This document shows, piece by piece, positions 36,192-45,652 of a stretch of DNA of 64,000 nucleotides. A model generated the notes under the pieces. It searched no databases and was not told the origin of the DNA. It saw only the letters and a list, made by a program, of their open reading frames with translations. How positions within the stretch are numbered: position 1 is the first letter of the stretch; every line of letters begins with the position of its first letter. Origin of the DNA: DATJGR01 sp041739525 (lineage in GTDB: Bacteria > Pseudomonadota > Gammaproteobacteria > Pseudomonadales > Azotimanducaceae); the NCBI GenBank assembly GCA_041739525.1, contig JBGSNQ010000006.1, positions 1-64,000 on the forward strand, given 5' to 3'. Both the position numbers and the translations under genes were made by a program.

Positions 36192-36217
36192 ACACGGTTT
36201 CCGCCCGATCGTGTGAA
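36189..36217. promoter_or_regulatory. spaced inverted repeat TTCACACG-N13-CGTGTGAA
   Basis: Perfect 8-bp arms 13 bases apart, midway between two divergent operons. The spacing places the arm centres 21 bases, or two helical turns, apart, as expected for a dimeric regulator controlling both directions. Confidence 0.5.
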
Positions 36218-36278
36218 CTTTGTGCATCATCGAGCACGACGGACGCTAAGATTTCACCGACCAGTCCTGGGGGATTCC

Positions 36279-37481
36279 ATGGTGGCACCGCTCGCCGGCA
36301 TCCGCGTGCTCGATATCGGCGGCACGGTTGCGACCGGGTACTGCGGCAAGTTGTTCGCCGACCACGGTGCCGACGTCGTGGATGTGGAGCCGTTGCAGGG
36401 AGCGGCCACACGAAGGCTTGCACCGTTCAACGACCGCGCTCGTGCACCGGACAACAGCGCGTTGCACACGTACCTGAGCAGCAACAAGCGCAGCGTGTCG
36501 GTGGATGTGCGCACGCGCGAGGGTCGTGCGGTGTTCCTCGAGCTGGCACGCGACGCGGATGTCGTACTCGACGCAACTGTCGGCGATGCACTGCTGTCGT
36601 TGTCGGATCTCGCCGCCGTGGCGCCGCGTATTGTGTTTTCGCGCGTCACGTGGTTCGGGCAGACCGGTCCGTACGCGCAGTTCGCCGGCACCGACAGCGT
36701 CTGCCACGCATTGATCGGTATGGTCCGCGGCATCGGTCCGACGGCAGGACCGCCGCTGCTGCCGTCGGGTTATCAGGCGCAGATCGTTGGCGGCCTCACC
36801 GCCTACATCGGCACGCTCGGGCACGTGATCGCTGCAGAACTCGGCAACCGCACCGCTGCGTGCCAACTCGACACGAGCATTTGCGAAGCGAACCTGTGTT
36901 TCACCGATGTCGGTGTAGTAGCTGCGTTCAACACGGGAGCGGTGGCGCCGCGTATGGGCGTCAATCGCTTCCCCCCGACGTTTCCGTTGGGAATTTACCC
37001 CTGTCGCGACGGCTGGATCGGCGTTACCGCGCTAACACCCGGCCAGTGGGCCGCGTTCTGCGCGTTGCTCGACCTGAACGAGCTCGCGAACGTACCTGCG
37101 TATCAAACGACCCTCGGGCGGCTGGCCGACGCCGCCATCCTGGAACCGATTTTCAAGCGAAAGGTCGCGGAACAGTCGGCGACGGAACTATTCCATCGCG
37201 GCCAGGGAATGCGCATACCGCTCGCGTTGGTACCGACCATGGAAGAGCTGTTCGACGTCGATCAGTACGTAGCCCGCGACGCATTTGGAACCATCTCGCA
37301 TCCGGCGCCGGGCGACCTCACCGCGCCGATGACGCCGTTCAAGCTTTATAAGACGCCGGCGTTTGCCGGCGGTGCCGCACCGCGCTTCGCGGCCGATACC
37401 CGGGCACGACTGGCCGATGTGGGAATCGACCAGAGCGAATTCGATCGGCTGCGTCGCGCCAACGTGGTGGCCGGAGCATGA
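36279..37481 (+). CDS. class III CoA-transferase family protein lacking the catalytic Asp
   Basis: 400-residue CaiB/BaiF-type protein. The N-terminal Rossmann-like part begins LAGIRVLDIGGTVATG. In the catalytic loop, where family members have Asp before the conserved GG (Asp176 in its neighbour), this protein has Gln168 (YQAQIVGG). It likely cannot form the aspartyl-CoA intermediate alone. The stop overlaps the next CoA-transferase ATG, so the two are made together, probably as a heteromer like benzylsuccinate CoA-transferase BbsEF. ATG with GGGGGA 5 bases upstream; upstream open frame ignored because it crosses the promoter. Confidence 0.82.
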   Translation: MVAPLAGIRVLDIGGTVATGYCGKLFADHGADVVDVEPLQGAATRRLAPFNDRARAPDNSALHTYLSSNKRSVSVDVRTREGRAVFLELARDADVVLDATVGDALLSLSDLAAVAPRIVFSRVTWFGQTGPYAQFAGTDSVCHALIGMVRGIGPTAGPPLLPSGYQAQIVGGLTAYIGTLGHVIAAELGNRTAACQLDTSICEANLCFTDVGVVAAFNTGAVAPRMGVNRFPPTFPLGIYPCRDGWIGVTALTPGQWAAFCALLDLNELANVPAYQTTLGRLADAAILEPIFKRKVAEQSATELFHRGQGMRIPLALVPTMEELFDVDQYVARDAFGTISHPAPGDLTAPMTPFKLYKTPAFAGGAAPRFAADTRARLADVGIDQSEFDRLRRANVVAGA

Positions 37482-38722
37482 CGGTGAAATCGTTGCACGG
37501 CGTTCGCGTCATCGATCTGTCGATGGGGTGGGCCGGTCCGCTCGCCGCGCGACATCTGGTCGACATGGGCGCGGAAGTCATCAAGGTGGAATCGTGCGAG
37601 CGGTTCGACTGGTGGCGCGGCTGGGAAGCAACGGAAGAGTGGATCGCACTCAACGCAGCCGAACAGTCGGCTTCGTTCAACACCGTCAATCGCAACAAGC
37701 TCGACGTGACGCTCGACCTGACGTCCCCTGACGGTAACGCGCTGTTGAAACGGCTCGTCGCCATCGCCGACGTCGTGGTGGAGAACTACTCCTCGGGAGT
37801 GCTACCGAAGCTCGGCCTCGACTATGCCGCGCTGAAGGCGGTGAACCCGCAGATCGTGATGCTGTCCATGCCTGCGTTCGGCAGCAGCGGCCCGTGGTCG
37901 CGTTATCGCGCGTACGGTTCCACCGTCGAGCACGCATCGGGCCTGCCGCACCTCAACGGCGAGCCCGACGGTCCGCCGACCATGGTGCACGTCGCGTACG
38001 GTGATGCGGTGGGCGGGCTCAACGGCGCAGCCGCATTGTTGACCGCGCTGCGCCATCGTCGGCGCACCGGCGACGGGCAGTATCTCGATCTGTCGCAATC
38101 GGAGGGTCTGTTTCCGCTTGGAATTCACGGCATCCTGCACCGCTCCGTAACGGGTCACGCGCCGGTTCGCACCGGCAATCGTTCCGCCACGTGCGCACCG
38201 CACGGTGTGTATCCGGCGAGCGGCGACGATCAGTGGGTGGTGATCCAGGTGCTGACGGAAGAACAATGGGGCGCACTCGCCGGAGTGGTCGCCGGATTGC
38301 GATTGTTTGGTGGAATCGACGATCGCCTGGCGCGACGTGACGAACTCGATGGCGTGCTGTCGGCATGGACGCGCACGCGTGCGCCGCGCGAAATCATGAT
38401 GCAACTGCAGGACGTGGACGTACCCGCCGCCGCGGTATATAGCGCAGCCGACGTCATCGACGATCCGCAGCTCGCCGCGCGCCGGTTCTGGCAGATGCTT
38501 CCGCGTGCGTACGTCGGACTGCAGCCGAATCCGGTCGCCCCTTACCGCGTCGGTCAGGAGCCGATGCCGATCGACGCACCCGCGCCGACGCTGGGCCAGC
38601 ACAACCGGCAGGTGCTCGTGGAACTGCTCGGATTGACCGACGCCGACCTCGCACGGCTGACGCAGGCAGGTGTCATCGGCGACCGCCCCGTAATGCCGCG
38701 CGGCGACAGGACCAGCGCTTGA
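37478..38722 (+). CDS. class III (CaiB/BaiF) CoA-transferase, catalytic subunit
   Basis: 414 residues with the typical start KSLHGVRVIDLSMGWAGPLAARH and the catalytic Asp176 in YGDAVGG. Family members move CoA from an acyl-CoA such as succinyl-CoA onto a carboxylic acid. The acceptor here is unknown. ATG overlaps the preceding stop (ATGA). Followed after 39 bases by the TetR gene, whose operator lies in that gap. Confidence 0.87.
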   Translation: MTVKSLHGVRVIDLSMGWAGPLAARHLVDMGAEVIKVESCERFDWWRGWEATEEWIALNAAEQSASFNTVNRNKLDVTLDLTSPDGNALLKRLVAIADVVVENYSSGVLPKLGLDYAALKAVNPQIVMLSMPAFGSSGPWSRYRAYGSTVEHASGLPHLNGEPDGPPTMVHVAYGDAVGGLNGAAALLTALRHRRRTGDGQYLDLSQSEGLFPLGIHGILHRSVTGHAPVRTGNRSATCAPHGVYPASGDDQWVVIQVLTEEQWGALAGVVAGLRLFGGIDDRLARRDELDGVLSAWTRTRAPREIMMQLQDVDVPAAAVYSAADVIDDPQLAARRFWQMLPRAYVGLQPNPVAPYRVGQEPMPIDAPAPTLGQHNRQVLVELLGLTDADLARLTQAGVIGDRPVMPRGDRTSA

Positions 38723-38729
38723 TCAATTG

Positions 38730-38749
38730 ACTTAGTCGCCCGCCTAAGT
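38730..38749. promoter_or_regulatory. TetR operator candidate ACTTAG-N8-CTAAGT
   Basis: Perfect 6-bp arms around 8 bases, ending 12 bases before the TetR gene's ATG. Position and length fit an autoregulatory TetR operator. A single ACTTAG half-site recurs at 44415-44420 before the thiolase-fold gene. Confidence 0.5.
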
Positions 38750-38761
38750 ACGATCGCGAGC

Positions 38762-39445
38762 ATGGCCGTTCGTCCTACATCGGCGTCGCCTAGAGGCGAC
38801 CAAACCCGCGAATCGCTGATCGACGCAGCAGTAGAGGTATTCGGACGCGACGGATTCCGGGCCGCGAGCACGCGTTCGATCGCCGACCTGGCCGGCGTCA
38901 ATCAAGCGTTGATCGGCTATCACTTCGGCGGCAAACCCGGCCTGTATCTCGCCGTTTTCGATCGGATCACGCGGCGCGTCGGCCAGTATCTCGGCCCGGT
39001 CGCGCAGACCATCGAGCAACAGTTTGCCGAGATCGTTGTGAGCGGCGACCGGCAGGCGGCGAAATGTGTCGGCTTCATTCACCTGCTGACCGACGCGCTG
39101 GTGGCGACGTTCTCGGCACCGGAGTCTGCGGCGTGGGCGCGATTGATTCTGCGCGAACAACAGAACCCGTCCGAGGCGTTCGATCGCCTGTACGGGGGCA
39201 TGATCGGCGGCATGCTGTCGCTGATCTCGAGATTGATAGCGCAAGCGCGCGCAACGGATCCAGACGACGTCGAGACGCGCGTAATGACGCAAACGGTGAT
39301 CGGTCAGGCGCTGGTGTTTCGATCGGCGCGCGCGACCGTGCTGAGGCAACTGGATTGGCAGGACATCGGCGCCGCAGAGATCATGACGATCCAGTCGGTC
39401 ATTCGCCGGAATGTCACGGCGATGCTCATGGGGGGGCGTAGTTGA
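38762..39445 (+). CDS. cecR: TetR/AcrR regulator of the CecR (YbiH) type
   Basis: 227 residues: N-terminal helix-turn-helix (about 15-62, with STRSIADLAGVNQALIGYHFGG) and a CecR/DUF1956 ligand domain. In E. coli, CecR controls the ybhGFSR exporter encoded beside it, and the same order holds here. ATG start 12 bases after the palindrome at 38730. It probably represses its own operon; the inducing compound is unknown. Confidence 0.85.
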   Translation: MAVRPTSASPRGDQTRESLIDAAVEVFGRDGFRAASTRSIADLAGVNQALIGYHFGGKPGLYLAVFDRITRRVGQYLGPVAQTIEQQFAEIVVSGDRQAAKCVGFIHLLTDALVATFSAPESAAWARLILREQQNPSEAFDRLYGGMIGGMLSLISRLIAQARATDPDDVETRVMTQTVIGQALVFRSARATVLRQLDWQDIGAAEIMTIQSVIRRNVTAMLMGGRS

Positions 39446-40446
39446 TGAGTGCGAAAGGAAAAGTCGCGGCCAGCGTGGTCGTAGTGGCGGCCGTCGCCGG
39501 CGCCGGATGGTACTGGTACAACGCCGAAGCGCACAGTGCGCAGACGGCGCTCACCCTGTACGGCAACGTCGATATTCGCGAGGTGGAACTCGGGTTCCGC
39601 GTGCCGGGCAGGATCATCGACGTGCTCGTCGATGAAGGAGACGTGGTTACTAAGGGGCAGCGCCTCGCCACACTCGACTCCGAACCGTATCGACAAGCGG
39701 TAGCACTTGCCGAGGCGCGCGTACAACTCGCGCAGGCCAACATGGCGAAGTACGAAAAGGGTTCGCGCCCGCAGGAAGTGCAACAGGCGCAAGCGCGCGT
39801 CGAAGAAGCCGAGGCCGCGTATCGCAACGCGCAACGCGAGCTCGACCGCCAGCTCGACATGATCAAGACCGGCAGCACCAGCGAAACGGCACGCGACGCC
39901 GCTCAGGCGCGGCGCGATCAGACGGCTGCCGGATTGGCCGCGCAGCGCGAGGCACTCGCGCTCGCCAGCGAGGGCTTTCGCAGTGAAGAAGTGAGCGCAA
40001 GCCGTGCGGAATTCGCCGCCGCGGTTGCGCAGCGCAGTCAGGCGGAAACACAACTCGCGGACACCGAACTGTTCGCGCCGAGTGACGGCGTAGTGCTGTC
40101 GCGCATTCGTGAGGCAGGCAGCATCGTGCCGATGGGTGCGGCGGTTTACAGCCTGTCGCTGCGCGATCCGGTGTACGTGCGCGCCTATGTCGGCGAACCG
40201 GACCTGGGCAAGTTCGCGCCGGGCACGACCGTCGAAGTAGCGACCGATTCGTCCGACAGGCGTTATCACGGAAAAGTCGGCTACATTTCTCCGCGTGCGG
40301 AGTTCACGCCGAAGTCGGTCGAGACCACCGACTTGCGCACCGACCTCGTGTATCGCCTGCGTGTGGTCGTTGCCGATGCCGACGATGGGTTACGCCAGGG
40401 CATGCCTGTGACGCTGCACGTACCGATCCGCTCGCCGGCATCCTGA
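39445..40446 (+). CDS. ybhG: HlyD/YbhG-type membrane fusion protein
   Basis: 333-residue periplasmic adaptor with an N-terminal signal anchor (about 7-24), a biotinyl-lipoyl-like domain (about 34-75), a long Gln/Ala/Glu coiled-coil hairpin (about 80-190) and beta-barrel parts to the end. It links the ABC exporter to an outer-membrane channel. The ATG overlaps the cecR stop by one base (TGATG); a TTG one codon earlier is less likely. Confidence 0.88.
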   Translation: MSAKGKVAASVVVVAAVAGAGWYWYNAEAHSAQTALTLYGNVDIREVELGFRVPGRIIDVLVDEGDVVTKGQRLATLDSEPYRQAVALAEARVQLAQANMAKYEKGSRPQEVQQAQARVEEAEAAYRNAQRELDRQLDMIKTGSTSETARDAAQARRDQTAAGLAAQREALALASEGFRSEEVSASRAEFAAAVAQRSQAETQLADTELFAPSDGVVLSRIREAGSIVPMGAAVYSLSLRDPVYVRAYVGEPDLGKFAPGTTVEVATDSSDRRYHGKVGYISPRAEFTPKSVETTDLRTDLVYRLRVVVADADDGLRQGMPVTLHVPIRSPAS

Positions 40447-40448
40447 CG

Positions 40449-42176
40449 GTGCCAGCGGCGGTCGAGATCCGCGATGTCGTCAAGAAGTTCGGCGACGTCG
40501 AAGCGCTAAAGGGCGTATCGGCAGACATCCACGCGGGGCGCCTCACCGGGCTCGTTGGGCCGGACGGTGCGGGCAAAACCACGCTGATCCGTTTGATGGC
40601 CGCTCTGCTCAAGCCTACCGAGGGTCGGATCGATCTGCTCGGTAAGGACGTTGTCACCTTCGCAACCCAGGTGCACTTCAATACCGGCTACATGCCGCAG
40701 CGATTCGGCCTGTACGAAGAGCTCTCGGTGCTCGAGAACCTGCAGTTGTATGCGCGTCTGCGCGGGCTGAACCCCAGCACGCTCGACGCCACGTTTGCAG
40801 AGCTGTTGCAGTTCACGCGGCTCGAGCGGTTCATGCAGCGGCGCGCGGGCAAGCTGTCCGGCGGCATGAAACAGAAACTCGGTCTGGCGTGCGCGCTGCT
40901 CGGCAAGCCGGCCGTGTTGTTGCTCGACGAACCGAGCGTCGGAGTCGATCCGATCAGCCGTCGCGAGCTTTGGGCGATGGTGCAGGCGCTGAAGAACGAC
41001 GGCATGGCAGTGGTGTGGTCCACGGCGTACCTCGACGAAGCTGATCGCTGCGATACCGTGCTCATGCTGGACGACGGTCGCATCGAGTTCGACGGTCCTC
41101 CGGGAGACCTGACGAAACGCGTCGTCGGTCGCACCCAACGTCTCGTCGGGATCGCACAAGACCGCCGCGGCGTGCTGGCCGAAGCGCTCGATCTGGACAT
41201 CGTGCGTGACGGCGTCATCGAAGGCGACGCGATCCGTGTGGTGTTGAACGAGGGTGCGGAGGCGGAGCCGGTTCGTGAGGTCGCAGCGCGCCACGGCGGG
41301 CGACTGGAGCCCGCCGTTTCGCGATTCGAAGACGCGTTCATCGATCTGCTCGGCGGCGGGCCGGGTGGCCGTTCGGCCATTGCGGAAAAAATGGGCGTCG
41401 TCGACCTCGGCACCGATATCGCGGTGTCGTGCAGTCACCTCACCAAGCGCTACGGTGATTTCACCGCGACCGACGACGTGACGTTTGAAGTGGCAAAGGG
41501 TGAGATTTTTGGTCTGCTCGGCCCGAACGGGGCCGGCAAATCGACCACATTCAAGATGTTGTGCGGCCTTCAGAAACCGACGTCGGGTGAAGCGCGTGTG
41601 GTGGGTCTCGATCTGCGTCGTGGCCAGAGCAAAGCGAAGTTGAAGATCGGCTACATGTCGCAGAAGTTCGCGCTCTACGATTTGTTGTCGGTGAAACAGA
41701 ATCTCGAGTTCTTCTCCGGTGTATACGGGCTAACGGGTGCACTGCGCCGCGAGCGCATCGACGAAATGATCGATACGTTCGAGTTGGAGCGCTTTCTGAA
41801 GGAGTCACCGCAGACCTTACCGCTCGGCTTCAAGCAGCGGCTCGCGCTCGCGTGCGCGCTGATGCACCGGCCGCTCGTGCTGTTTCTCGATGAACCGACG
41901 TCCGGTGTCGATCCGATCACGCGTCGCGAATTCTGGACACACATCAATGGCCTGGTGCGCAAAGGCGTAACCGCCATGGTTACGACGCACTTCATGGAGG
42001 AGGCGGAATACTGCGATCGGGTTGCGCTGATGTATCAGGCGAAAGTGATCGCGTTGGGATCTCCGGATGCACTGAAGGCGCAGGTGACCAGCGCCGAGCG
42101 GCCGTCGCCGACGATGGAAGACGCATTTGTCGGGCTCGTGGAAGCGGCGGACGGCGCCGTGCGTAACGCTGCATGA
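40449..42176 (+). CDS. ybhF: ABC exporter with two fused ATPase domains (YbhF type)
   Basis: 575 residues holding two nucleotide-binding domains. The first (about 1-235) has Walker A GPDGAGKTT, signature LSGGMKQK and Walker B VLLLDEP. The second (about 315-540) has GPNGAGKST, LPLGFKQR as a degenerate signature and LVLFLDEPTSG. The tandem layout is that of YbhF, the energising subunit for the YbhS/YbhR permeases. GTG start 2 bases after the adaptor gene. Both sites look competent except for the altered second signature, which is also usual in YbhF. Confidence 0.9.
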   Translation: MPAAVEIRDVVKKFGDVEALKGVSADIHAGRLTGLVGPDGAGKTTLIRLMAALLKPTEGRIDLLGKDVVTFATQVHFNTGYMPQRFGLYEELSVLENLQLYARLRGLNPSTLDATFAELLQFTRLERFMQRRAGKLSGGMKQKLGLACALLGKPAVLLLDEPSVGVDPISRRELWAMVQALKNDGMAVVWSTAYLDEADRCDTVLMLDDGRIEFDGPPGDLTKRVVGRTQRLVGIAQDRRGVLAEALDLDIVRDGVIEGDAIRVVLNEGAEAEPVREVAARHGGRLEPAVSRFEDAFIDLLGGGPGGRSAIAEKMGVVDLGTDIAVSCSHLTKRYGDFTATDDVTFEVAKGEIFGLLGPNGAGKSTTFKMLCGLQKPTSGEARVVGLDLRRGQSKAKLKIGYMSQKFALYDLLSVKQNLEFFSGVYGLTGALRRERIDEMIDTFELERFLKESPQTLPLGFKQRLALACALMHRPLVLFLDEPTSGVDPITRREFWTHINGLVRKGVTAMVTTHFMEEAEYCDRVALMYQAKVIALGSPDALKAQVTSAERPSPTMEDAFVGLVEAADGAVRNAA

Positions 42177-43297
42177 GCGGTATGGGTTTCAGCGTTCGGC
42201 GCCTCGGCGGACTCGTCTACAAAGAGAGCCTTCAGGTGCTGCGCGATCCGTCGGCGATTCTAGTGACGTTCGCGTTGCCGACTGTACTCATGCTCGTATT
42301 CGCCTTTGCGCTGTCGTTGGATCAACGCAACGTTCCGATCGGCGTGGTGCTCGAGAGCGACGGTGCGGATGCCCACGAGCTCGCCGCGGCGTTTTCCGGC
42401 ACCCGGTTCTTCGAAGTGACCCCGGCGCGGGATCGGCGTGAGGTTGCGGAGCTGGTGGTCTCCGGCAAGCTGAAAGGCTTCGTGGTCATTCCCCAGGATT
42501 TCGACGAGCGGCTGAAGGAAGCCAGCCGCGGGTCGCTGGTGCAGGTGATCACCGACGGGTCGCAGCCGAACACCGCAAGCTTCGTCGGCACGTACGCAAG
42601 TGGTGTGGTCGCAACGTGGGTCGCTCACCGCGACGGTGCGCGCGCTCCCGCGATCTCGTTAGAACCTCGGTTCTGGTTCAATCCGGAACTGAACAGCCGG
42701 CATTTCCTGATTCCGGGTGCCATAGCCATCATCATGACGTTGATCGGCACATTGCTCACCGCGATGGTCGTCGCACGCGAGTGGGAGCGGGGAACGATGG
42801 AGGCGGTGATGTCGACACCGGCGACCGTCCTCGAAATCCTGCTCGGCAAGCTGGTGCCGTATTTCGGGCTCGGTCTCATCGCGACCTTCGGCTGCGCGAT
42901 GCTGGCAACGCATGCATTCGGGGTACCGATGCGCGGTTCGTACTTCGCGTTGTTCATTCTGTCCTCGGCGTTTCTCGTACCTTCGCTGGGCCAGGGTCTT
43001 CTGATATCGGCAAGCTCGCACAGCCAGCTCGTCGCGTCTCAGCTCGCGGCTCAAACCGGTTTCCTGCCGGCTTTCATGTTGTCGGGGTTCCTGTTCGAGA
43101 TCGGCAACATGCCCGGTTGGCTGCAGACGCTCACGTACCTGATCCCCGCGCGATATTTCGTCGCCTCGTTGCAGACCGTGTTCCTCACCGGCGACGTGTG
43201 GGCGCAGTTCATTCCCAACATTCTGGCGATGCTGGCGGTTGGGGCCGGATTCTTCCTTCTCGTTGCGCGCAACACACACAAGAGCATGGACACCTGA
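42173..43297 (+). CDS. ybhS: ABC-2 type exporter permease, YbhS type
   Basis: 374-residue permease: one N-terminal TM helix, a periplasmic domain (about 50-180), then five C-terminal helices including the REWERGTMEAVMSTP coupling segment and the final LIPARYFVASLQTVFLTGD block. ATG overlaps the ybhF stop (ATGA). It forms the channel with YbhR. Exported compound unknown; E. coli homologues relate to cation and drug tolerance. Confidence 0.9.
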   Translation: MSGMGFSVRRLGGLVYKESLQVLRDPSAILVTFALPTVLMLVFAFALSLDQRNVPIGVVLESDGADAHELAAAFSGTRFFEVTPARDRREVAELVVSGKLKGFVVIPQDFDERLKEASRGSLVQVITDGSQPNTASFVGTYASGVVATWVAHRDGARAPAISLEPRFWFNPELNSRHFLIPGAIAIIMTLIGTLLTAMVVAREWERGTMEAVMSTPATVLEILLGKLVPYFGLGLIATFGCAMLATHAFGVPMRGSYFALFILSSAFLVPSLGQGLLISASSHSQLVASQLAAQTGFLPAFMLSGFLFEIGNMPGWLQTLTYLIPARYFVASLQTVFLTGDVWAQFIPNILAMLAVGAGFFLLVARNTHKSMDT

Positions 43298-43298
43298 C

Positions 43299-44396
43299 AT
43301 GCGGCTGGCAGCGCAGATCATCAAAGAGATGCTCGTGAACATCTTCGATGAGCAAACGCGGTTGTCGTTCATCGGACCGCCGCTGCTGCAACTGTGTCTG
43401 CTGTCGTATGCGGCGACGATGGAGGTGCGCAATGTCGACATTGCGGTCTTCAACGAAGACGCGGGGCGCGCGTCGCACGAACTGGTCGAACGCATCGGCG
43501 CGGCGAGTTTCGTCGGCGATGTCGTCGCGGTGGACCGGGCCGAGACGATCTCCCGGCTCGTCGATCATCGCGACGTGCTCGTCGGCATCCACATCGCCGC
43601 GGATTTTTCGCGCGACGTTGCGGCAGGCCGGCCGGCGTCCGTGCAGGTGTTGATCGACGGCCGGCGCGGCAACTCCGGACAGATTGCGCTCAGCTATCTG
43701 CAGAACATCGCGAAGGATTACGGCGCTGAACTCTCGGGCAGCGGGTCGGGGGGAATGCCGCAGACCGAGATACGCAACTGGTTCAACGAGAACCTGATCT
43801 ATCTGTGGTTCGTCATCCCCGGCATGGCAGGCATTCTGGTGATGTTCACCACGCTGGTCGTCACTGCGTTGTCCATTGCGAAGGAGCGCGAGCAGGGCAC
43901 CTTCGATCAGTTGTTGGTGTCGCCGTCGTCGCCGATGGAAATCGTCATCGCGAAATCGATGCCGGCGTTCGTGATCGCAATCGGTCAGGCGGCACTGATG
44001 ATCACGGTCGGTGCGCTCGTATTCGACATTCCACTGGCCGGTTCGATACCGCTGCTGTTCCTGGCCGTGGTGCTGTTCGGGTTTTCGCTGGTCGGAATCG
44101 GTCTGATGCTCTCTGCGATCTGCGAAACGCAGCAGCAGGCCATTCTCAGCGTATTTGCGGTCGGCTATCCGATGATCATGATCTCCGGGTTTGCAACGCC
44201 GGTGGAGAACATGCCGGACTGGCTGCAGACCATCGCTGAAGGCAGCCCGCTGAAGCACTTTCTGGTGATCATTCAGGGCAGCTTTACGAAGGCGATGCCA
44301 CCGCTCGAGATCTTTGCGAACGCTTGGCCGATGGTTGTGATCGGAATCATCACGCTGTCGCTCGCGATGGTGATCGTGAAGCGCAAGCTTCAGTAG
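43299..44396 (+). CDS. ybhR: ABC-2 type exporter permease, YbhR type
   Basis: 365 residues with the same architecture as YbhS: TM helix, periplasmic domain, five helices, KEREQGTFDQLLVSP coupling segment. Start ATG at 43299, one base after the ybhS stop; the upstream open frame lies inside ybhS. With YbhS it would make an asymmetric permease dimer. Confidence 0.9.
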   Translation: MRLAAQIIKEMLVNIFDEQTRLSFIGPPLLQLCLLSYAATMEVRNVDIAVFNEDAGRASHELVERIGAASFVGDVVAVDRAETISRLVDHRDVLVGIHIAADFSRDVAAGRPASVQVLIDGRRGNSGQIALSYLQNIAKDYGAELSGSGSGGMPQTEIRNWFNENLIYLWFVIPGMAGILVMFTTLVVTALSIAKEREQGTFDQLLVSPSSPMEIVIAKSMPAFVIAIGQAALMITVGALVFDIPLAGSIPLLFLAVVLFGFSLVGIGLMLSAICETQQQAILSVFAVGYPMIMISGFATPVENMPDWLQTIAEGSPLKHFLVIIQGSFTKAMPPLEIFANAWPMVVIGIITLSLAMVIVKRKLQ

Positions 44397-44451
44397 CGGC
44401 ATCGCGACGGTTGCACTTAGACTGACGCGAAGAACGACTGGGGGAAACACA

Positions 44452-45651
44452 GTGGTGAGTCAAACGAGAGACGCCGCGATCGTCGGCGTGCACGAATATC
44501 CATCGCGCAAAGTGGACGGCAAAGTCAGTTCGATGCAGATCAAGGCCGCGAGCGCGGCGCGCGCGCTCGCCGATGCGGGTCTGACGTGGAAAGACGTCGA
44601 CGCGATTTACGATGCCGGCGAAGGCGGCGGCGGATTGAGCGGCCTGACGATCGCCGAATATTTCGGCCTGAAGCCGAACGTCATCGACACCACCGCGGTC
44701 GGCGGCAGTTCGTACGAGTTCCATGCGGCGCATGCGAAGCGCGACATCGCCGCGGGCAAGGCGCGCGTCGCGTTGCTGACGTACGGCTCGAACGCGCTCA
44801 GTCAGGCGATGGCAATCGGCACGGGCGGACGCGGCGGCTTCGGTACGCACCCGGCCGAGAACATGGATTCGTTTGCCGGCATGACGCTGGTATCGAACTA
44901 CGCGATGGTTGCGCGCCGGCACATGCATCAGTACGGCACCACGAGTGAGCAGCTCGCCGAGATCGGCACCGCCACGCGGTTGCACGCGATGCGCAATCCG
45001 GAGGCGGTCGCAGCGATGACCGCGCTCGGATTTCTCGACATTCGAGAGACCACCATCGCCGACGTCATCAACTCACCGCTGATCGCAGATCCGCTGCATC
45101 GGCTCGACTGCTGCATGATCTCCGACGGCGGCGGTGCGGTGGTCATCGCCGCGGCCGACGTCGCGCGTAATTGCAAGAAGAAGCCGGTTTGGATTCTCGG
45201 CACCGGCGAAGCAACCAAGTATCCGGAGAACGGCGGCGACATCACCGTGAGCGCGGCGCGCCAATCGGGTCCGCCGGCGTTCGGCGAAGCCGGTGTGAAG
45301 CCGTCGGAAATCGACATCGCGATGATCTACGACTCGTTCAGCATCACCGTACTGACGCTGCTCGAAGACCTCGGCTTCTGCAAGAAAGGCGAGGGTGGCG
45401 CCTACGTCACCGGCGGCAGGCTGCGCTACGACCGGCCGAAGGATGGTCCCGCCTTGAACACCGATGGCGGCGGCCTGTCGTCAAACCACCCGGGCATGCG
45501 TGGCATCTTCCTGCTGATCGAAGCAACGCGGCAGTTGCGCGGCGAGTCGACTTCGCAGGTGAAGGACGCGCGCCTTGCAGTGGCGCACGGCAATGGCGGC
45601 ATGTTGGGCAGCCGGCACAGCGGCGGCACCGTGATTCTGGGGAGAGACTGA
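44452..45651 (+). CDS. thiolase-fold protein without nucleophilic Cys (lipid-transfer/retro-aldolase type)
   Basis: 399-residue thiolase-superfamily protein. At the catalytic-Cys position the motif reads AVGGSSYEF, with Gly85 where thiolases have Cys; His346 of the GHP motif is kept (SSNHP), and the C-terminal C-x-GGG motif is HGNGG. Such proteins do not do thiolysis. Close functional analogues are the Ltp aldolases of steroid side-chain degradation, which need a DUF35 partner, and a DUF35 gene follows after one base. GTG start (two adjacent GTGs) after GGGGAAA. Confidence 0.82.
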   Translation: MVSQTRDAAIVGVHEYPSRKVDGKVSSMQIKAASAARALADAGLTWKDVDAIYDAGEGGGGLSGLTIAEYFGLKPNVIDTTAVGGSSYEFHAAHAKRDIAAGKARVALLTYGSNALSQAMAIGTGGRGGFGTHPAENMDSFAGMTLVSNYAMVARRHMHQYGTTSEQLAEIGTATRLHAMRNPEAVAAMTALGFLDIRETTIADVINSPLIADPLHRLDCCMISDGGGAVVIAAADVARNCKKKPVWILGTGEATKYPENGGDITVSAARQSGPPAFGEAGVKPSEIDIAMIYDSFSITVLTLLEDLGFCKKGEGGAYVTGGRLRYDRPKDGPALNTDGGGLSSNHPGMRGIFLLIEATRQLRGESTSQVKDARLAVAHGNGGMLGSRHSGGTVILGRD

Positions 45652-45652
45652 A

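Noticed and set aside
44452..45651. Acetyl-CoA acetyltransferase (true thiolase)
   Set aside because: Both catalytic cysteines are absent, so thiolysis is not supported.
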